A program made the position numbers and the translations under genes. From Nocardioides luteus (GTDB lineage Bacteria > Actinomycetota > Actinomycetes > Propionibacteriales > Nocardioidaceae): a DNA stretch of 59,213 bases. The stretch is taken from NCBI RefSeq assembly GCF_000960475.2, contig NZ_JZDQ02000038.1, positions 1-59,213 of the forward strand, written 5' to 3'. Position 1 is the stretch's first letter, and every line of letters begins with the position of its first letter. The notes under the pieces were generated by a model that did no database searches, had not been told where the DNA came from, and saw only the letters and a program-made list of their open reading frames with translations. Shown piece by piece: positions 34,171-45,025 of the stretch.

Positions 34171-35351
34171 GACTCCTCGAGAAGAGACGTACGCAGGGGC
34201 TTGTCGGCCATCGCGGCACGGTAGGCCTCGACGGCGGCCTTGGCGTCGGCGTCGAGCACGGCCGGGATCTGCACCTCGACGGTCGCGAGCAGGTCGCCCA
34301 CGGTGCCGTCAGGGCGCTTGAACCCCTTGCCACGGACCCGGAACGTACGCCCGTTGGGTGTGCCCGGGGGGATCCGCAGCGTCACCGGCGAGCCGGTCAG
34401 CGTCGGCAGCTTGGCCTCGGCGCCGAGCGCCAGCTCGTCGAACCCGACCGGTACGTCGACGGTGAGGTTGTCGTCCTTGCGACCGAAGACGCGGTGGGGC
34501 GTGACGTGCACGGTGACGTAGAGGTCACCGGCCGGGCCGCCGTTCTCCCCGGCTGCGCCCTTGCCCTTGAGCCGGATCCGCTGACGGTCCTTGACGCCGG
34601 CCGGGATGCGCGCCTGGATGGTGCGCGCCGAGGTGCCGCGGCCGGAGCCGTGGCAGGTCGGGCAGGCCTCGTCGTAGATCAGCTGGCGGCCACCGCAGCG
34701 CGGGCAGGTCTCGTTCATCGAGAACGCACCGCCGACGGAGTTGACCACGTAGCCGGCGCCCTCGCACTCCGGGCAGACCCGTGGCCTGGTGCCGGGCTTG
34801 CCGCCGGTGCCGTTGCAGTCGGGACAGGCGGCGTCGGAGGTCAGCCGCAGCGAGATGGTGACGCCGTCGAGCGCGTCGGTGAACCCGATCGTGGCGCTCG
34901 TCTCGACGTCGGCGCCCTTGATCGGCCGAGCCCTCGGGGCCGTACGCCGCCCACCGAAGCCTCCGCCGGCACCCCCACCGAAGAGGTCGCCGAACATGTC
35001 GCCGAGCCCGCCGCCCTGGGCGCCGCCGCCACCGAAGAGGTCCTCGAAGTTGTAGCCGCGGCCACCGCCCGTGCCGAAGCCGCCCGGGAAACCGCCGGTG
35101 GCGCCCAGGGTGCGCACCTCGTCGTACTTCTTGCGCTTCTCGGCGTCGCCGATGACGTCGTAGGCCTCGGCGACCTTCTTGAACTTCTCGTGCTTGGCTT
35201 CGTCGCCCGGGTTGGAGTCGGGGTGGTTGGCCCGCGCGAGCTTGCGATACGCCTTCTTGATGTCGTCGCTCGAGGCGTCCTTCTTGACACCCAGCTCGGC
35301 GTAGTAGTCCTTGTTGATCCAGTCCGGCCGGATCCCGTCGTTCTCAGCCAC
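34167..35351 (-). CDS. dnaJ: Chaperone DnaJ (Hsp40)
   Basis: The 394-aa co-chaperone stimulates the DnaK ATPase. A J domain (about 14-78) contains the HPD triad (ANHPDSNPGD). A Gly/Phe-rich region follows (about 85-135). Four zinc-finger repeats lie at about 183-250 (CPDCNGTGG, CPECEGAGY, CPRCGGRQ, CPTCHGSG). The C-terminal substrate-binding domain has the RIRLKGKG and VTLRIPPGT strands. It is the DnaJ1 type found in HspR operons. A perfect 18-bp hairpin separates it from grpE, so it may be expressed below dnaK-grpE. Confidence 0.96.
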   Translation of the reverse strand: MAENDGIRPDWINKDYYAELGVKKDASSDDIKKAYRKLARANHPDSNPGDEAKHEKFKKVAEAYDVIGDAEKRKKYDEVRTLGATGGFPGGFGTGGGRGYNFEDLFGGGGAQGGGLGDMFGDLFGGGAGGGFGGRRTAPRARPIKGADVETSATIGFTDALDGVTISLRLTSDAACPDCNGTGGKPGTRPRVCPECEGAGYVVNSVGGAFSMNETCPRCGGRQLIYDEACPTCHGSGRGTSARTIQARIPAGVKDRQRIRLKGKGAAGENGGPAGDLYVTVHVTPHRVFGRKDDNLTVDVPVGFDELALGAEAKLPTLTGSPVTLRIPPGTPNGRTFRVRGKGFKRPDGTVGDLLATVEVQIPAVLDADAKAAVEAYRAAMADKPLRTSLLEES

Positions 35352-35374
35352 CTAGCCCCTCCTCCCTTCTTCTC

Positions 35375-35414
35375 GGTGGTCGAGCCTGCCGGTCTCCCGG
35401 CAGGCTCGACCACC
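35375..35414. repeat. 18-bp perfect hairpin between grpE and dnaJ
   Basis: Arms at 35375-35392 and 35397-35414 are perfectly complementary around a TCTC loop. The core GGTGGTCGAGC recurs as a degenerate form at 18233-18265. Inside an operon it could attenuate transcription or stabilise the upstream mRNA; its palindromic, dispersed nature suggests a REP-type element. Confidence 0.75.
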
Positions 35415-35432
35415 CACTGTTGTCACTCCAGG

Positions 35433-36166
35433 TCACTCCGGGTCGACGACCAGGACCTGCGCGGCCCTGACCACCCGGTCACCGATCATGTAGCCGGCCT
35501 TGGCGACCAGCTTGACCGAGGTCTCCTCGACCTCCGGGTCGGTGCCCATGTGGCTGAGCGCCTCGTGACGGGTGGGGTCGAAGATGTCGCCCGGCTCACC
35601 GAACTTCTTCAGACCCAGGTTGGTCACGATCTTCTCGAGCTGGTCGGCGACGGCCTTGAAGCCGCCCTCGACCTCGCCGTGCTCGCGGGCACGGTCGATG
35701 GTGTCCAGCACGTCCACGATCGGAGAGAGCACCTTGTAGGTCGCGTTCTGCGAGACCAGCTCGCGGTCACGGTCGACCCGCTTCTTGTAGTTGACGTACT
35801 CGGCCTGGAGACGCTGCAGGTCGGTGGTCAGCTCGGCGACGCGCTTGTCGACCTCGTCGGCAGCATCGCCCATGAAGTCCACCTCGCTCTCGTCATCGAT
35901 GACCACGTCTGCCTCGTCCTCGGTCTCGTCGTCGGTCTCGTCCTCGTCGTCGGTCGTCTCCTCGACCGCCTCCTCGTCGGAGGCAGCCTTGTCGGAGCCG
36001 GCGTCGACGGAGTCGTCCGAGTCCGAGGTGTCGCCCTCAGGAGCGTCCACCTCGGAGTCCTCGCTCGACTCCTCGCCGGCCTCTGTCACAGGGTCGGTCT
36101 CGGACGGCGGGGACTCGGAGGTCGTCTCCTCGACGGCCTCCTCCGCCCCGCCGGGGCGCCGCTTGG

Positions 36167-36170
<4 letters not shown>
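35433..36170 (-). CDS. grpE: Nucleotide exchange factor GrpE
   Basis: The 245-aa DnaK exchange factor has the GrpE coiled-coil (about residues 110-150, LQRLQAEYVNYKKRVDRDRE, given by its core) and the beta-domain with GEPGDIFDPTRHEALSHMGTD (core DPTRHEAL) near residue 195. About 100 N-terminal residues are extremely acidic, much longer than in typical GrpE. It starts with GTG in the dnaK stop (GTGA overlap). Confidence 0.95.
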
Positions 36171-38026
<1,856 letters not shown>

Positions 38027-38117
38027 CTTTGCTACCTCCGCTTGTTGAAGCTGTGTGTATGTGGATCCGGGAGCCCCGGAAGGCTGTTGGTCTGCCGCCC
38101 AGCGGCTGCTGCCGCCG

Positions 38118-38146
38118 AGTGTTGCAAACAAGTTGAGTCGAATCAA
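38118..38146 (-). promoter_or_regulatory. dnaK promoter TTGATT-N17-AACACT overlapping HAIR
   Basis: On the minus strand TTGATT (38146-38141) lies in the HAIR spacer and AACACT (38123-38118) follows after exactly 17 bases. HspR bound to HAIR would block the -35. The leader is about 85 bases. Confidence 0.55.
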
Positions 38147-38154
38147 CTCAACTT
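38130..38154. promoter_or_regulatory. HAIR operator (HspR site) upstream of dnaK
   Basis: AAGTTGAGT (38130-38138) and ACTCAACTT (38146-38154) are separated by seven bases. The arms are identical to the core of the clpB element. Confidence 0.92.
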
Positions 38155-38241
38155 CGTTCACTGTCCACAACGAAGACCCTACGCCCCCTATTCCAGCCCG
38201 CCAGAAATCAGGCCGAGTCGGCTCGTCCTGACCGAAAACCA

Positions 38242-38277
38242 CGCCGAGCCGGCTCGTCGTGACGAGCCGGCTCGGCG
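38242..38277. terminator. 16-bp hairpin after the aldo/keto reductase gene
   Basis: Perfect 16-base arms (38242-38257 and 38262-38277) around a CGTG loop, with an outer CTGACCGAA/TTCGGTCAG pair (38228-38236, 38283-38291) reaching into the stop codon. It insulates dnaK from the upstream gene. The GCCGAG-CGGCTCGTC sequence is tandemly duplicated just upstream (38213-38233). Confidence 0.75.
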
Positions 38278-38287
38278 GGTGCTTCGG

Positions 38288-39139
38288 TCAGAATGAAGGG
38301 ATCCAGTCGAAGGCGTCCGGGTTCGGGCCGGAGCGGCCGGGCTCGCCCTTGTCGAGGGCCGCGAGGGCGGTGACCTGGTCGTCGCTCAGCTCGAAGTCGA
38401 AGATCGCCAGGTTCTCCTCGAGCCGCTCGCGGCGTACGGACTTGGGGAAGACGATGTCGCCGCGGTCGATCTGCCAGCGGAGCAGGACCTGGGCGGGCGA
38501 CCTGCCGTGCGCGGAGGCGATCTCGGTGACCACCGGGTCGGTGAGCTCTCCGCCGCCCTGGCCGAGCGGGGACCACGACTCGACCTTGGCGCCGTGGGCC
38601 AGGGTGGCGGAGCGGGCGGCCTCGTTGGTGAAGTAGGGGTGGACCTCGATCTGGTTGACCGCCGGGACGACACCGGTCTCGGCGACGATCTTGTCGAGGT
38701 GGTCGGGCTGGAAGTTGGAGACGCCGACGGAGGTGGTCAGGCCGGCGTCGCGGAGGCCGACGAGCGCCTCCCAGGTCTTCGCGTACGTCCCGTCGTACCG
38801 CGTCGGGAGCGGCCAGTGGATCAGGAACAGGTCGACCCGGTCCAGGCCGAGCAGCTCCAGGGACCTCTCCAGCGATGCCTTCGCCTTGGCAGGGTCGTGC
38901 TGGGAGTTGTTGAGCTTGGTGGTGACGTAGACGTCCTCGCGGTCGAGTCCGGCGCTCTTCAGCGCGGCACCGACACCGGCCTCGTTCTGATACATCTGCG
39001 CGGTGTCGATGTGGCGGTAGCCGACCTCGAGGGCCTCACTCACCACCTGCTCGGTCTCGTCCTGGGGGACCTGCCAGACGCCGAGACCGAACTGCGGGAT
39101 CGACGTGCCGTCGTTGAGCTTGATCGTGGGAACCGTCAT
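38288..39139 (-). CDS. Aldo/keto reductase
   Basis: The 283-aa NADPH-dependent oxidoreductase has the full AKR tetrad: Asp and Tyr in HIDTAQMYQNEAGVG, Lys in YVTTKLNN and His in LFLIHWPLPT, plus the C-terminal cofactor segment VFPKSVRRERLEENL. It is closest in pattern to the 2,5-diketo-D-gluconate reductase-like AKR5 group. The real substrate is unknown. The ATG at 39139 is taken; 39151 is possible. Confidence 0.94.
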   Translation of the reverse strand: MTVPTIKLNDGTSIPQFGLGVWQVPQDETEQVVSEALEVGYRHIDTAQMYQNEAGVGAALKSAGLDREDVYVTTKLNNSQHDPAKAKASLERSLELLGLDRVDLFLIHWPLPTRYDGTYAKTWEALVGLRDAGLTTSVGVSNFQPDHLDKIVAETGVVPAVNQIEVHPYFTNEAARSATLAHGAKVESWSPLGQGGGELTDPVVTEIASAHGRSPAQVLLRWQIDRGDIVFPKSVRRERLEENLAIFDFELSDDQVTALAALDKGEPGRSGPNPDAFDWIPSF

Positions 39140-39191
39140 ACCCCCATACAACCAAGCGACCCAACCCCTGTTCCGTCCGCAGGTGCCATCC

Positions 39192-39788
39192 TCAGCCGAT
39201 CGTCACGGTCACCGGGTTGGAGTAGGTGCCGGTGTCGACGTCCCTCACCCGGAACTCGTGCTTGCCGACCCGGCCGGACTGGATCACGGTGGAGAACTGC
39301 TCGCCTCTCACCGGGATGTCGGGGATGCCGAAGTCCTCCCACCCCTGACCGTCGTTGCGCTCGAGCCGGAGGATCGCCCCTTCGCCGCCGGGGTAGATCC
39401 CGCTGAGATCGATCCGCTCCATCGGCTTCGCCGCGACGGTGCCGGCCTGGAGGGTGATCTCCTTCTTCACCGGCCTGGCCGCGACCGTCTTGGACGCAGA
39501 CGGGCTGGTGGAGACGGAAGCCCCCTGCTTCTCCGGGGTGCTCGTGGGCGAGGCGTTGAGCGTGATCGCCGGACCGGTCGCGGTCTTGGTCGGCTTGGGC
39601 GGCGGTGCGTAGAGCGAGGCCCCCGCGTCGGGGTCGGTGGCCTGGTCGCCGGCAGCTCCTCCGCCGCCGAGACCCATGAGGTTGACGCCGACGAACATCC
39701 CGATCCCGACGATCAGTCCCACCCCGACGGCGACCGCCACGAGCGCCGTGACTCCGGCCGCGATCGGGTGCTGCTCGCCCTGCTTCAC
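39192..39788 (-). CDS. Single-pass membrane protein with extracytoplasmic beta domain
   Basis: The 198-aa product has one Gly/Val-rich membrane segment (about residues 9-35), a Thr/Pro/Lys-rich linker and a compact C-terminal domain of about 85 residues (TLQAGTVAAKPMERIDLSG...GKHEFRVRDVDTGTYSNPVTVTIG, named by its ends) that looks like an Ig/Fn3-type beta sandwich. The GTG at 39788 has GAGGAG five to six bases upstream. Function unknown. Confidence 0.72.
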   Translation of the reverse strand: MKQGEQHPIAAGVTALVAVAVGVGLIVGIGMFVGVNLMGLGGGGAAGDQATDPDAGASLYAPPPKPTKTATGPAITLNASPTSTPEKQGASVSTSPSASKTVAARPVKKEITLQAGTVAAKPMERIDLSGIYPGGEGAILRLERNDGQGWEDFGIPDIPVRGEQFSTVIQSGRVGKHEFRVRDVDTGTYSNPVTVTIG

Positions 39789-39881
39789 ATCTGCTCCTCG
39801 ACGTCCGGCCACAACTGTCCCTGACCGACGTGTGGTGATGGTGACAATTCAGCCACACGTTCTCATCGAGCACCACAACAT

Positions 39882-42824
39882 TCAGCTGATCAGCTGCTGG
39901 CGGCGCGCGATCGCGGCCGCCTCCGTGCGACTCCCGGCGCCGAGCTTCCCGAGGATGTTGGAAACGTGCACGGAGACCGTCTTGGTGGAGATGAACAGCT
40001 GCTTGCCGATCTCGCCGTTGCTCCGCCCCGCCGCGACCAGCGTGAGGATCTCGCTCTCCCGCGGCGTCAGCGCCGTCGACGTCGCCTGCTGCTGCTTGAC
40101 CGCCGTCGCACCGAGTGACCTCAGCTCGTCGAGCAGCGGCTGCAGGCCGAGCCGCTTCGCGGTCTCCCTGGCCTTGTCGGCGGTCACCCGCGAGCCGGCG
40201 ACGTCGCCGGTGGCGCGCTGGATGGCTGCGTACGTCGCCCGGACGGACGCCAGACCCGGGACGTCGCCGTAGGCCTCGACCTGCTGCTCGGCGCGCGCCC
40301 ACGCCGCCAGCAGCGACTCCTGGGGCGGGGCGTCGATGCCGGCCAGCCAATGGACGCGGAGCACCTCCGCCTCGAGCCGCGCGGTCCAGGAGCGGCCCTC
40401 AGGCCCCCATTCGCCGGGCTCGTACTGGGCAACCACCTGCTCGCCGTCGCTGCGCAGCCCGTCGACGGCCTCGACCAGCGCCGGCCACTGCGCCGCGGGA
40501 AGCGAGGGCAGCAGCTGCGCGATCCCGGAGGCGGCCACGACCGCGAGGCGCACCCGGCCGCCGAACCACTCCGTCCAGAACTGCGAGAGGGTCTCGACCG
40601 CGTCGGCGTAGACCCTGAGGACTCCCTCGGCGTCGCCGGCACGGGCGACTGCGATCATCTCCACGATCGAGCCGTAGAGGGCGATCAGGCCCTCCTGGGT
40701 CCAGAACGGACGCAGCGCCCTGGCGGCCTCACCGACCGACGCCCCCTGGGCCTGCTCCATCATCATCCGGAGCGAGTCGAGGAGCGCCACCGGGATCGGC
40801 GGCGCGTCGGGGAGGTTGCCGCCGGTCAGCGCCAGCGCCTCGTCCCACTCCCCCAGGACCATCTGGATCCGGACGATGTCCGAGCGGGCCGCCGCGGCGT
40901 AGGGCGACCACTGCAGCGACTCTCCGCCGGCGTCGTCGATCACCGCGCGGAACCATCTCAGCGCCTCGGGATAGTCGCCTGCTTCGTCGTAGGAGCGGCC
41001 GAGCGTGAACAGCCCCCGGCTGACCGCGTACGTCGAGCCGACCCGGCGCGCCTGCTCGATCGTCTCGCGGAGCACCTGCCGGAAGCCCTCGACCTTGTCG
41101 CCGCCGCCGCGGCCGGTGCGGACCTTGAGCATGGACAGGCTGGTGGCCATGTCGGAGGCCAGCTTGGAGAGGCTGTGTCGTTCGGCGATCTCGATGCCCT
41201 CGAGGCCGACGGCCTCGGCCTCTTCGCTCCGGCGGAAGGTCACCAGGGTGCGGGTGCGGACGGCGAGCACCGCGCACCGCGCCTTCGGCTCGGCGTCGTC
41301 GGGCAGGGCGACCATCGCGTCGTGAGAGTGGGTGAGCGGGTCGCCGTTCTCCATGGCGAGGGCCGCCTCGGCCCGGGTCGCCAGCAGCAGCGCACGGCCG
41401 ACCGACGGCGTGGCCGGGATGGCGTCGAGCCGCTCGGCGAGGATCGCGTCGGCGCGTGAGGGGAGGCCGGCCAGGATGAGCGTGTCGGCGGCACGCTCGT
41501 AGACCCGGTCGAGGTTGATCGCGGCGGCCTGGGCGACCTTCGGGTCCGCGGCGAGGCCGAGCGCCTTCTCGTAGTGGTGGGCCGCCTCGCCCACACCGCT
41601 GACGCTGCGGGCCTCCTCGGCCGCGGCGATGCGGGCACGCAGCGCGGTCGCGAGGTCGCCGGCGTGCTTGGCGTGCAGCGCGAGCTCGGCGGCGGCGCCG
41701 AGCCCGGGCGTCTCCTTCAGCACCTGGGCGAACCGGGCGTGCAGCCGCACCCGCTCGCCGGGCAGCAGGTCGTCGTAGACCGCCTCGGCGAGGAGCGCGT
41801 GACGGAACGTGTAGCGCGAGCCGGTCGGCTCGAGCACCTTCTGCTCGACCGCGGTGCGCAGCGCGTCGTCGAGCTCGTCGGTCTTCATCTCGGTCACCGC
41901 GGCGAGCAGCTCGTGGGTGACCCGGCGTCCGGCGATCGACGCGGTGCGGACGACACTCCTGGCCGCTCCGTCGAGACGGTCCAGGCGCACCAGGAGCAGG
42001 TCGGCGAGGTCGACCGGGAGGTCCTCGTCGCAGCCGGCCTGCACCAGCTCCTCGACGAAGAAGGCGTTGCCCTCGGCGCGGCGGACGACGCGCTCGGCGT
42101 CGACCTTTCCGGAGGCCAGCTCGTGGACCAGCCGTCGCACCGAGTCGTCGGTCAGCGGCTCGAGCACCATCCGCTCGACGTCGGGCAGCCGGCCCCACTC
42201 GCCCACCTGGCGGCGCAGCGGGTGGCGGCGGTGGATGTCGTCGGCGCGGTAGGAGGCGACCATCGCGACCGGGCCGACGTAGGGGCGGGTGAAGAGGTAG
42301 GTCAGCAGGTCGCGGGTGGACTGGTCGGCCCAGTGGGTGTCCTCGACCACGACCAGCAGCGGCGCCTTCTCGGCGGCCGCCTCGAAGAGCGTGTGGACGG
42401 CGTCGAAGAGCTGGCCACGGTCGGTGCCGGTCGGCGCGGCCCCCTGGTTGGCGCCCATCACCCGGCGTACGGGCCTCAGCCTGGCCAGCGCCGGATAGTC
42501 GGCAGCCACCCGCTCGACGACGTCGGGAAGATCGGCGACTATCCGGTCGAGGATCTCCGAGAACGGCATGTACGCCACGGCGCTCTCGCCGAAGTCGACG
42601 CAGTGTCCCGCGTGCACCTGCCAGCCGTCGGACACCGCGCGGTCACGCAGCGCGGTGAGCAGGCGTGTCTTGCCGACGCCGGCGTCTCCGGCGAGGAGGA
42701 CGTGCTGGCGCCGGGCATCGGTGGCAGCGTCGGTCGAGGCGACTCCGAGCAGCCCGGTCAGGGTCTGCAACTCGGAGTCGCGACCTACGAAGGACCGAGC
42801 ACTCTGCGCCATGTCCCCTATCAT
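39882..42824 (-). CDS. Large LuxR-family regulator with AAA ATPase domain (copy 1)
   Basis: The 980-aa LAL/MalT-type regulator has an N-terminal AAA_16/STAND ATPase (Walker A LLAGDAGVGKTR about residue 35, Walker B PLLVVVEDTHWADQST about 150). A long helical TPR-like middle region (about 380-880) probably senses a ligand or partner. The C-terminal LuxR helix-turn-helix has LTPRESEILTLVAAGRSNGE and LFISTKTVSVHVSNILGKLG. The start MIGDMAQSA at 42824 is chosen because the paralogue at 48447 begins MIAPMAQSA, implying translation of that segment. A 46-aa microprotein is encoded just upstream. Target genes unknown; the flanking two-component system and pump are candidates. Confidence 0.92.
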   Translation of the reverse strand: MIGDMAQSARSFVGRDSELQTLTGLLGVASTDAATDARRQHVLLAGDAGVGKTRLLTALRDRAVSDGWQVHAGHCVDFGESAVAYMPFSEILDRIVADLPDVVERVAADYPALARLRPVRRVMGANQGAAPTGTDRGQLFDAVHTLFEAAAEKAPLLVVVEDTHWADQSTRDLLTYLFTRPYVGPVAMVASYRADDIHRRHPLRRQVGEWGRLPDVERMVLEPLTDDSVRRLVHELASGKVDAERVVRRAEGNAFFVEELVQAGCDEDLPVDLADLLLVRLDRLDGAARSVVRTASIAGRRVTHELLAAVTEMKTDELDDALRTAVEQKVLEPTGSRYTFRHALLAEAVYDDLLPGERVRLHARFAQVLKETPGLGAAAELALHAKHAGDLATALRARIAAAEEARSVSGVGEAAHHYEKALGLAADPKVAQAAAINLDRVYERAADTLILAGLPSRADAILAERLDAIPATPSVGRALLLATRAEAALAMENGDPLTHSHDAMVALPDDAEPKARCAVLAVRTRTLVTFRRSEEAEAVGLEGIEIAERHSLSKLASDMATSLSMLKVRTGRGGGDKVEGFRQVLRETIEQARRVGSTYAVSRGLFTLGRSYDEAGDYPEALRWFRAVIDDAGGESLQWSPYAAAARSDIVRIQMVLGEWDEALALTGGNLPDAPPIPVALLDSLRMMMEQAQGASVGEAARALRPFWTQEGLIALYGSIVEMIAVARAGDAEGVLRVYADAVETLSQFWTEWFGGRVRLAVVAASGIAQLLPSLPAAQWPALVEAVDGLRSDGEQVVAQYEPGEWGPEGRSWTARLEAEVLRVHWLAGIDAPPQESLLAAWARAEQQVEAYGDVPGLASVRATYAAIQRATGDVAGSRVTADKARETAKRLGLQPLLDELRSLGATAVKQQQATSTALTPRESEILTLVAAGRSNGEIGKQLFISTKTVSVHVSNILGKLGAGSRTEAAAIARRQQLIS

Positions 42825-42871
42825 CGCGCCTCCGGGCCCGGGATTCTCCTGCATTACCGTCGTCCGAGGAC

Positions 42872-43012
42872 TCAGTTGTGTATCGAGTCCATCCGGCGCG
42901 GACGGCGGCGCTTGACCTGGCGGGCGAGGCGGTCGGCCGCGGTCGCGCGCCGAATGGTCTGCTGGCGGTACGCCACCTCGGCGGCGTAGCTGATCTGGCT
43001 GGTGTACGTCAT
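42872..43012 (-). CDS. Basic microprotein paired with LuxR/AAA regulator (copy 1)
   Basis: A 46-codon ORF runs from ATG 43012 to TGA 42872. Its sequence starts MTYTSQISYAAEVAYRQQ and ends with a very basic RQVKRRRPRRMDSIHN. A 40-codon ORF of the same type (MYTTVGYEAEVKYRRQQIQ...) sits at the same place relative to the second LuxR/AAA gene. Shared features are the YxAEVxYRxQ core and an Arg/Lys-rich tail. A GAGTCT element lies six bases before the ATG. It could bind DNA, RNA or the regulator; function unknown. Conservation of both copies supports it being a real gene. Confidence 0.65.
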   Translation of the reverse strand: MTYTSQISYAAEVAYRQQTIRRATAADRLARQVKRRRPRRMDSIHN

Positions 43013-43029
43013 GCATCCAGACTCGGCCC

Positions 43030-43064
43030 CTGAGGTAGTGCCAGGCATGAGGCGCCTGCCTTAG
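43030..43064 (-). promoter_or_regulatory. CTGAGGTAG-N19-GCCTTAG motif upstream of microprotein 1
   Basis: CTGAGGTAG (43030-43038) and GCCTTAG (43058-43064) are 19 bases apart, as in the second module. It is a candidate autoregulatory site or shared promoter. Confidence 0.5.
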
Positions 43065-43157
43065 GTGCAGGTCACGGGTGCCTCATTCCGAAGCCCTACT
43101 GCGAGCGCAGTAGGGCGCCTCGCCCGAGCGGTCGATACGGATCCGGTCCGCGACCGG

Positions 43158-43163
43158 CACACT
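43158..43163 (+). promoter_or_regulatory. CACACT -10-like element, leaderless histidine kinase start
   Basis: CACACT lies six bases before the GTG at 43170. Confidence 0.45.
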
Positions 43164-43169
43164 GGGGTC

Positions 43170-44351
43170 GTGAACCAGGCGACCGAGGCAAGCCTTCTGG
43201 CGCGTGTCCCTGCACCCGTTCGCGAGACCCTCGTCGCACTCTTCGCGGGCCTGGCGTTCTTCGCTCCCATCACCGATGGAGTGGGAGAAGGGCGTACCCC
43301 GCTCGGCTATGTCCTGGTCGGGGTGTTCACGGCACTGCTGCTGGTGCGTACCCGGTTCCCGTGGGTCGTCCTGGCCGGGGCCGTCGCACTCCAGTGCGCG
43401 CTCGTGCTCACCTTCACCACGACGCCGGTGTCGACCCTCGGCCTCCTGATCGCGGTCTACACGGTCTCGGCACGGAATCCGTGGCGGATCGCGATCAGCA
43501 TGGGCGTCGTGGTCGCGGCGGCCCTGGTGACCGTGCTCGGCGTGATCATCGGCACCCTCATCGTCCAGTACAGCATCCCGGTGACCGTCCAGGTGGCCTT
43601 GGCGGTGGCACTCGGTCAGACCGCCCGGATCCGAGCCGCCTACATCGCGGAGATCACCGATCGCGCACTGCGGGCCGAGGCCACCCGCGAGGCGGAGGCA
43701 CGCCGCCGGGTCGCCGAGGACCGGCTGCGGATCGCCCGGGACTTGCACGACGCGGTGGCCCACCAGATCACCGTGATCAGCCTGAACGCGGGCGTGGCCT
43801 CCTCGGCCATCGCCGACCGGCCCGATGCCGCCCGGGAGGCGCTGCAGACCATCCGGGAGTCGTCACGGCTGGTGCTGCGGGAGATCGGCGACATGCTCGC
43901 GACGCTTCGCTCCCCCGAGGAGACGCCCGAGACCCCGTCCGCACGTGGCCTGACCGCCGTGACCGACCTGGTCGAGCAGTTCGAGAGGTCCGGGCTGGCG
44001 GTGACGTACGAGATGTCCGGCGACCCCACGCCGATCTCCACGGCTGTCGACATCGTCGCCTACCGGGTGATCCAGGAGGGTCTGACCAACGCGCTGCGAC
44101 ACGGGCCGGGCACCGCCGACCTCGATGTCGAGATCGGACCCAGGAGTGTCTCGATCCGGGTGTCCAACCCGCTCGTCGCGCGGTCCCATGCAGGCACGGG
44201 CCACGGGCTGGTGGGGATGGCGGAGCGCGTCGCATCGGTCCGTGGAGCCGTCGAGTACGGCGTGACCGAGGGGTGCTTCGTCGTCTCGGCCACCCTTCCC
44301 GTCACCGAGCCAGAAGCCAAGCCAGAAGCCAGGACAGGAGCCGAGGAATGA
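43170..44351 (+). CDS. DesK/NarL-type sensor histidine kinase
   Basis: The 393-aa membrane kinase has four to five hydrophobic segments in residues 15-150 without a large extracytoplasmic domain. A short coiled coil follows, then the HisKA_3 dimerisation box with the phospho-His in IARDLHDAVAHQITVIS, and a HATPase_c domain (VIQEGLTNALRHG N box; GTGHGLVGMAERV G box). The GTG at 43170 is chosen for the CACACT element six bases upstream. Its stop overlaps the response-regulator start (ATGA). The signal is unknown; it may be membrane stress, given the adjacent pump. Confidence 0.93.
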   Translation: MNQATEASLLARVPAPVRETLVALFAGLAFFAPITDGVGEGRTPLGYVLVGVFTALLLVRTRFPWVVLAGAVALQCALVLTFTTTPVSTLGLLIAVYTVSARNPWRIAISMGVVVAAALVTVLGVIIGTLIVQYSIPVTVQVALAVALGQTARIRAAYIAEITDRALRAEATREAEARRRVAEDRLRIARDLHDAVAHQITVISLNAGVASSAIADRPDAAREALQTIRESSRLVLREIGDMLATLRSPEETPETPSARGLTAVTDLVEQFERSGLAVTYEMSGDPTPISTAVDIVAYRVIQEGLTNALRHGPGTADLDVEIGPRSVSIRVSNPLVARSHAGTGHGLVGMAERVASVRGAVEYGVTEGCFVVSATLPVTEPEAKPEARTGAEE

Positions 44352-45025
44352 CCGTGACGCTGCTGGTCGCCGACGATCAGGTGCTGATCAGGTCGGCCGT
44401 GGTCCAGCTGCTCCGCAGCAGCGGGGAGATCGATGTCGTCGGGGAGGCGGTCAACGGCCGCGAGGCCGTACGTCTCGCCCGCGAGCTCCACCCCGACGTG
44501 GTCCTGATGGACATCAGGATGCCGGTGATGGACGGGATCGAGGCGACCTCGACGATCCGTGCCGATCCCGGCCTCGAGGGCACGCGGGTCCTGATCCTCA
44601 CCACGTTCGAGGAGGACGAGTACCTGCTGGCAGCCCTCCGCGCCGGCGCCGACGGGTTCATCGGCAAGGGTGCCGAGCCCGACGAGATCGTCCGTGGCGT
44701 ACGCGCCGTGCGGGACGGGGAGTCGCTGCTCTCCCCCGCCGCCACTCGCAGCCTCATCGGCCGCTATCTGAAGATCGACCGGACGGTGGCCCCGACCGGG
44801 CGCTACGACGCGCGACGGCTGGAGGAGCTGACGCCCCGGGAGCGGGAGATCCTGGTCCTGGTGGCCGGTGGCCTGTCGAACCAGGAGATCGCCGACGAGC
44901 TGGTCATCTCGCCGTTCACCGCGAAGACGCATGTGAACAACATGATGACCAAGCTCGACGCCCCCGGGCGCGCCCAGCTCGTGATCTGGGCCTATGAGTC
45001 AGGCCTGGTCACCCCGGGCTCCTGA
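44348..45025 (+). CDS. NarL/FixJ-family response regulator
   Basis: The 225-aa regulator has a receiver domain (about 3-120) with the acidic pair DDQ and the phospho-acceptor Asp in VVLMDIRMPVMDG, then a LuxR-type helix-turn-helix (LTPREREILVLVAGGLSNQE, VISPFTAKTHVNNMM). Coupled to the kinase by ATGA. Its 3' end overlaps the 3' end of the convergent RND gene by 27 bases, so the two mRNAs could pair. Confidence 0.95.
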   Translation: MTVTLLVADDQVLIRSAVVQLLRSSGEIDVVGEAVNGREAVRLARELHPDVVLMDIRMPVMDGIEATSTIRADPGLEGTRVLILTTFEEDEYLLAALRAGADGFIGKGAEPDEIVRGVRAVRDGESLLSPAATRSLIGRYLKIDRTVAPTGRYDARRLEELTPREREILVLVAGGLSNQEIADELVISPFTAKTHVNNMMTKLDAPGRAQLVIWAYESGLVTPGS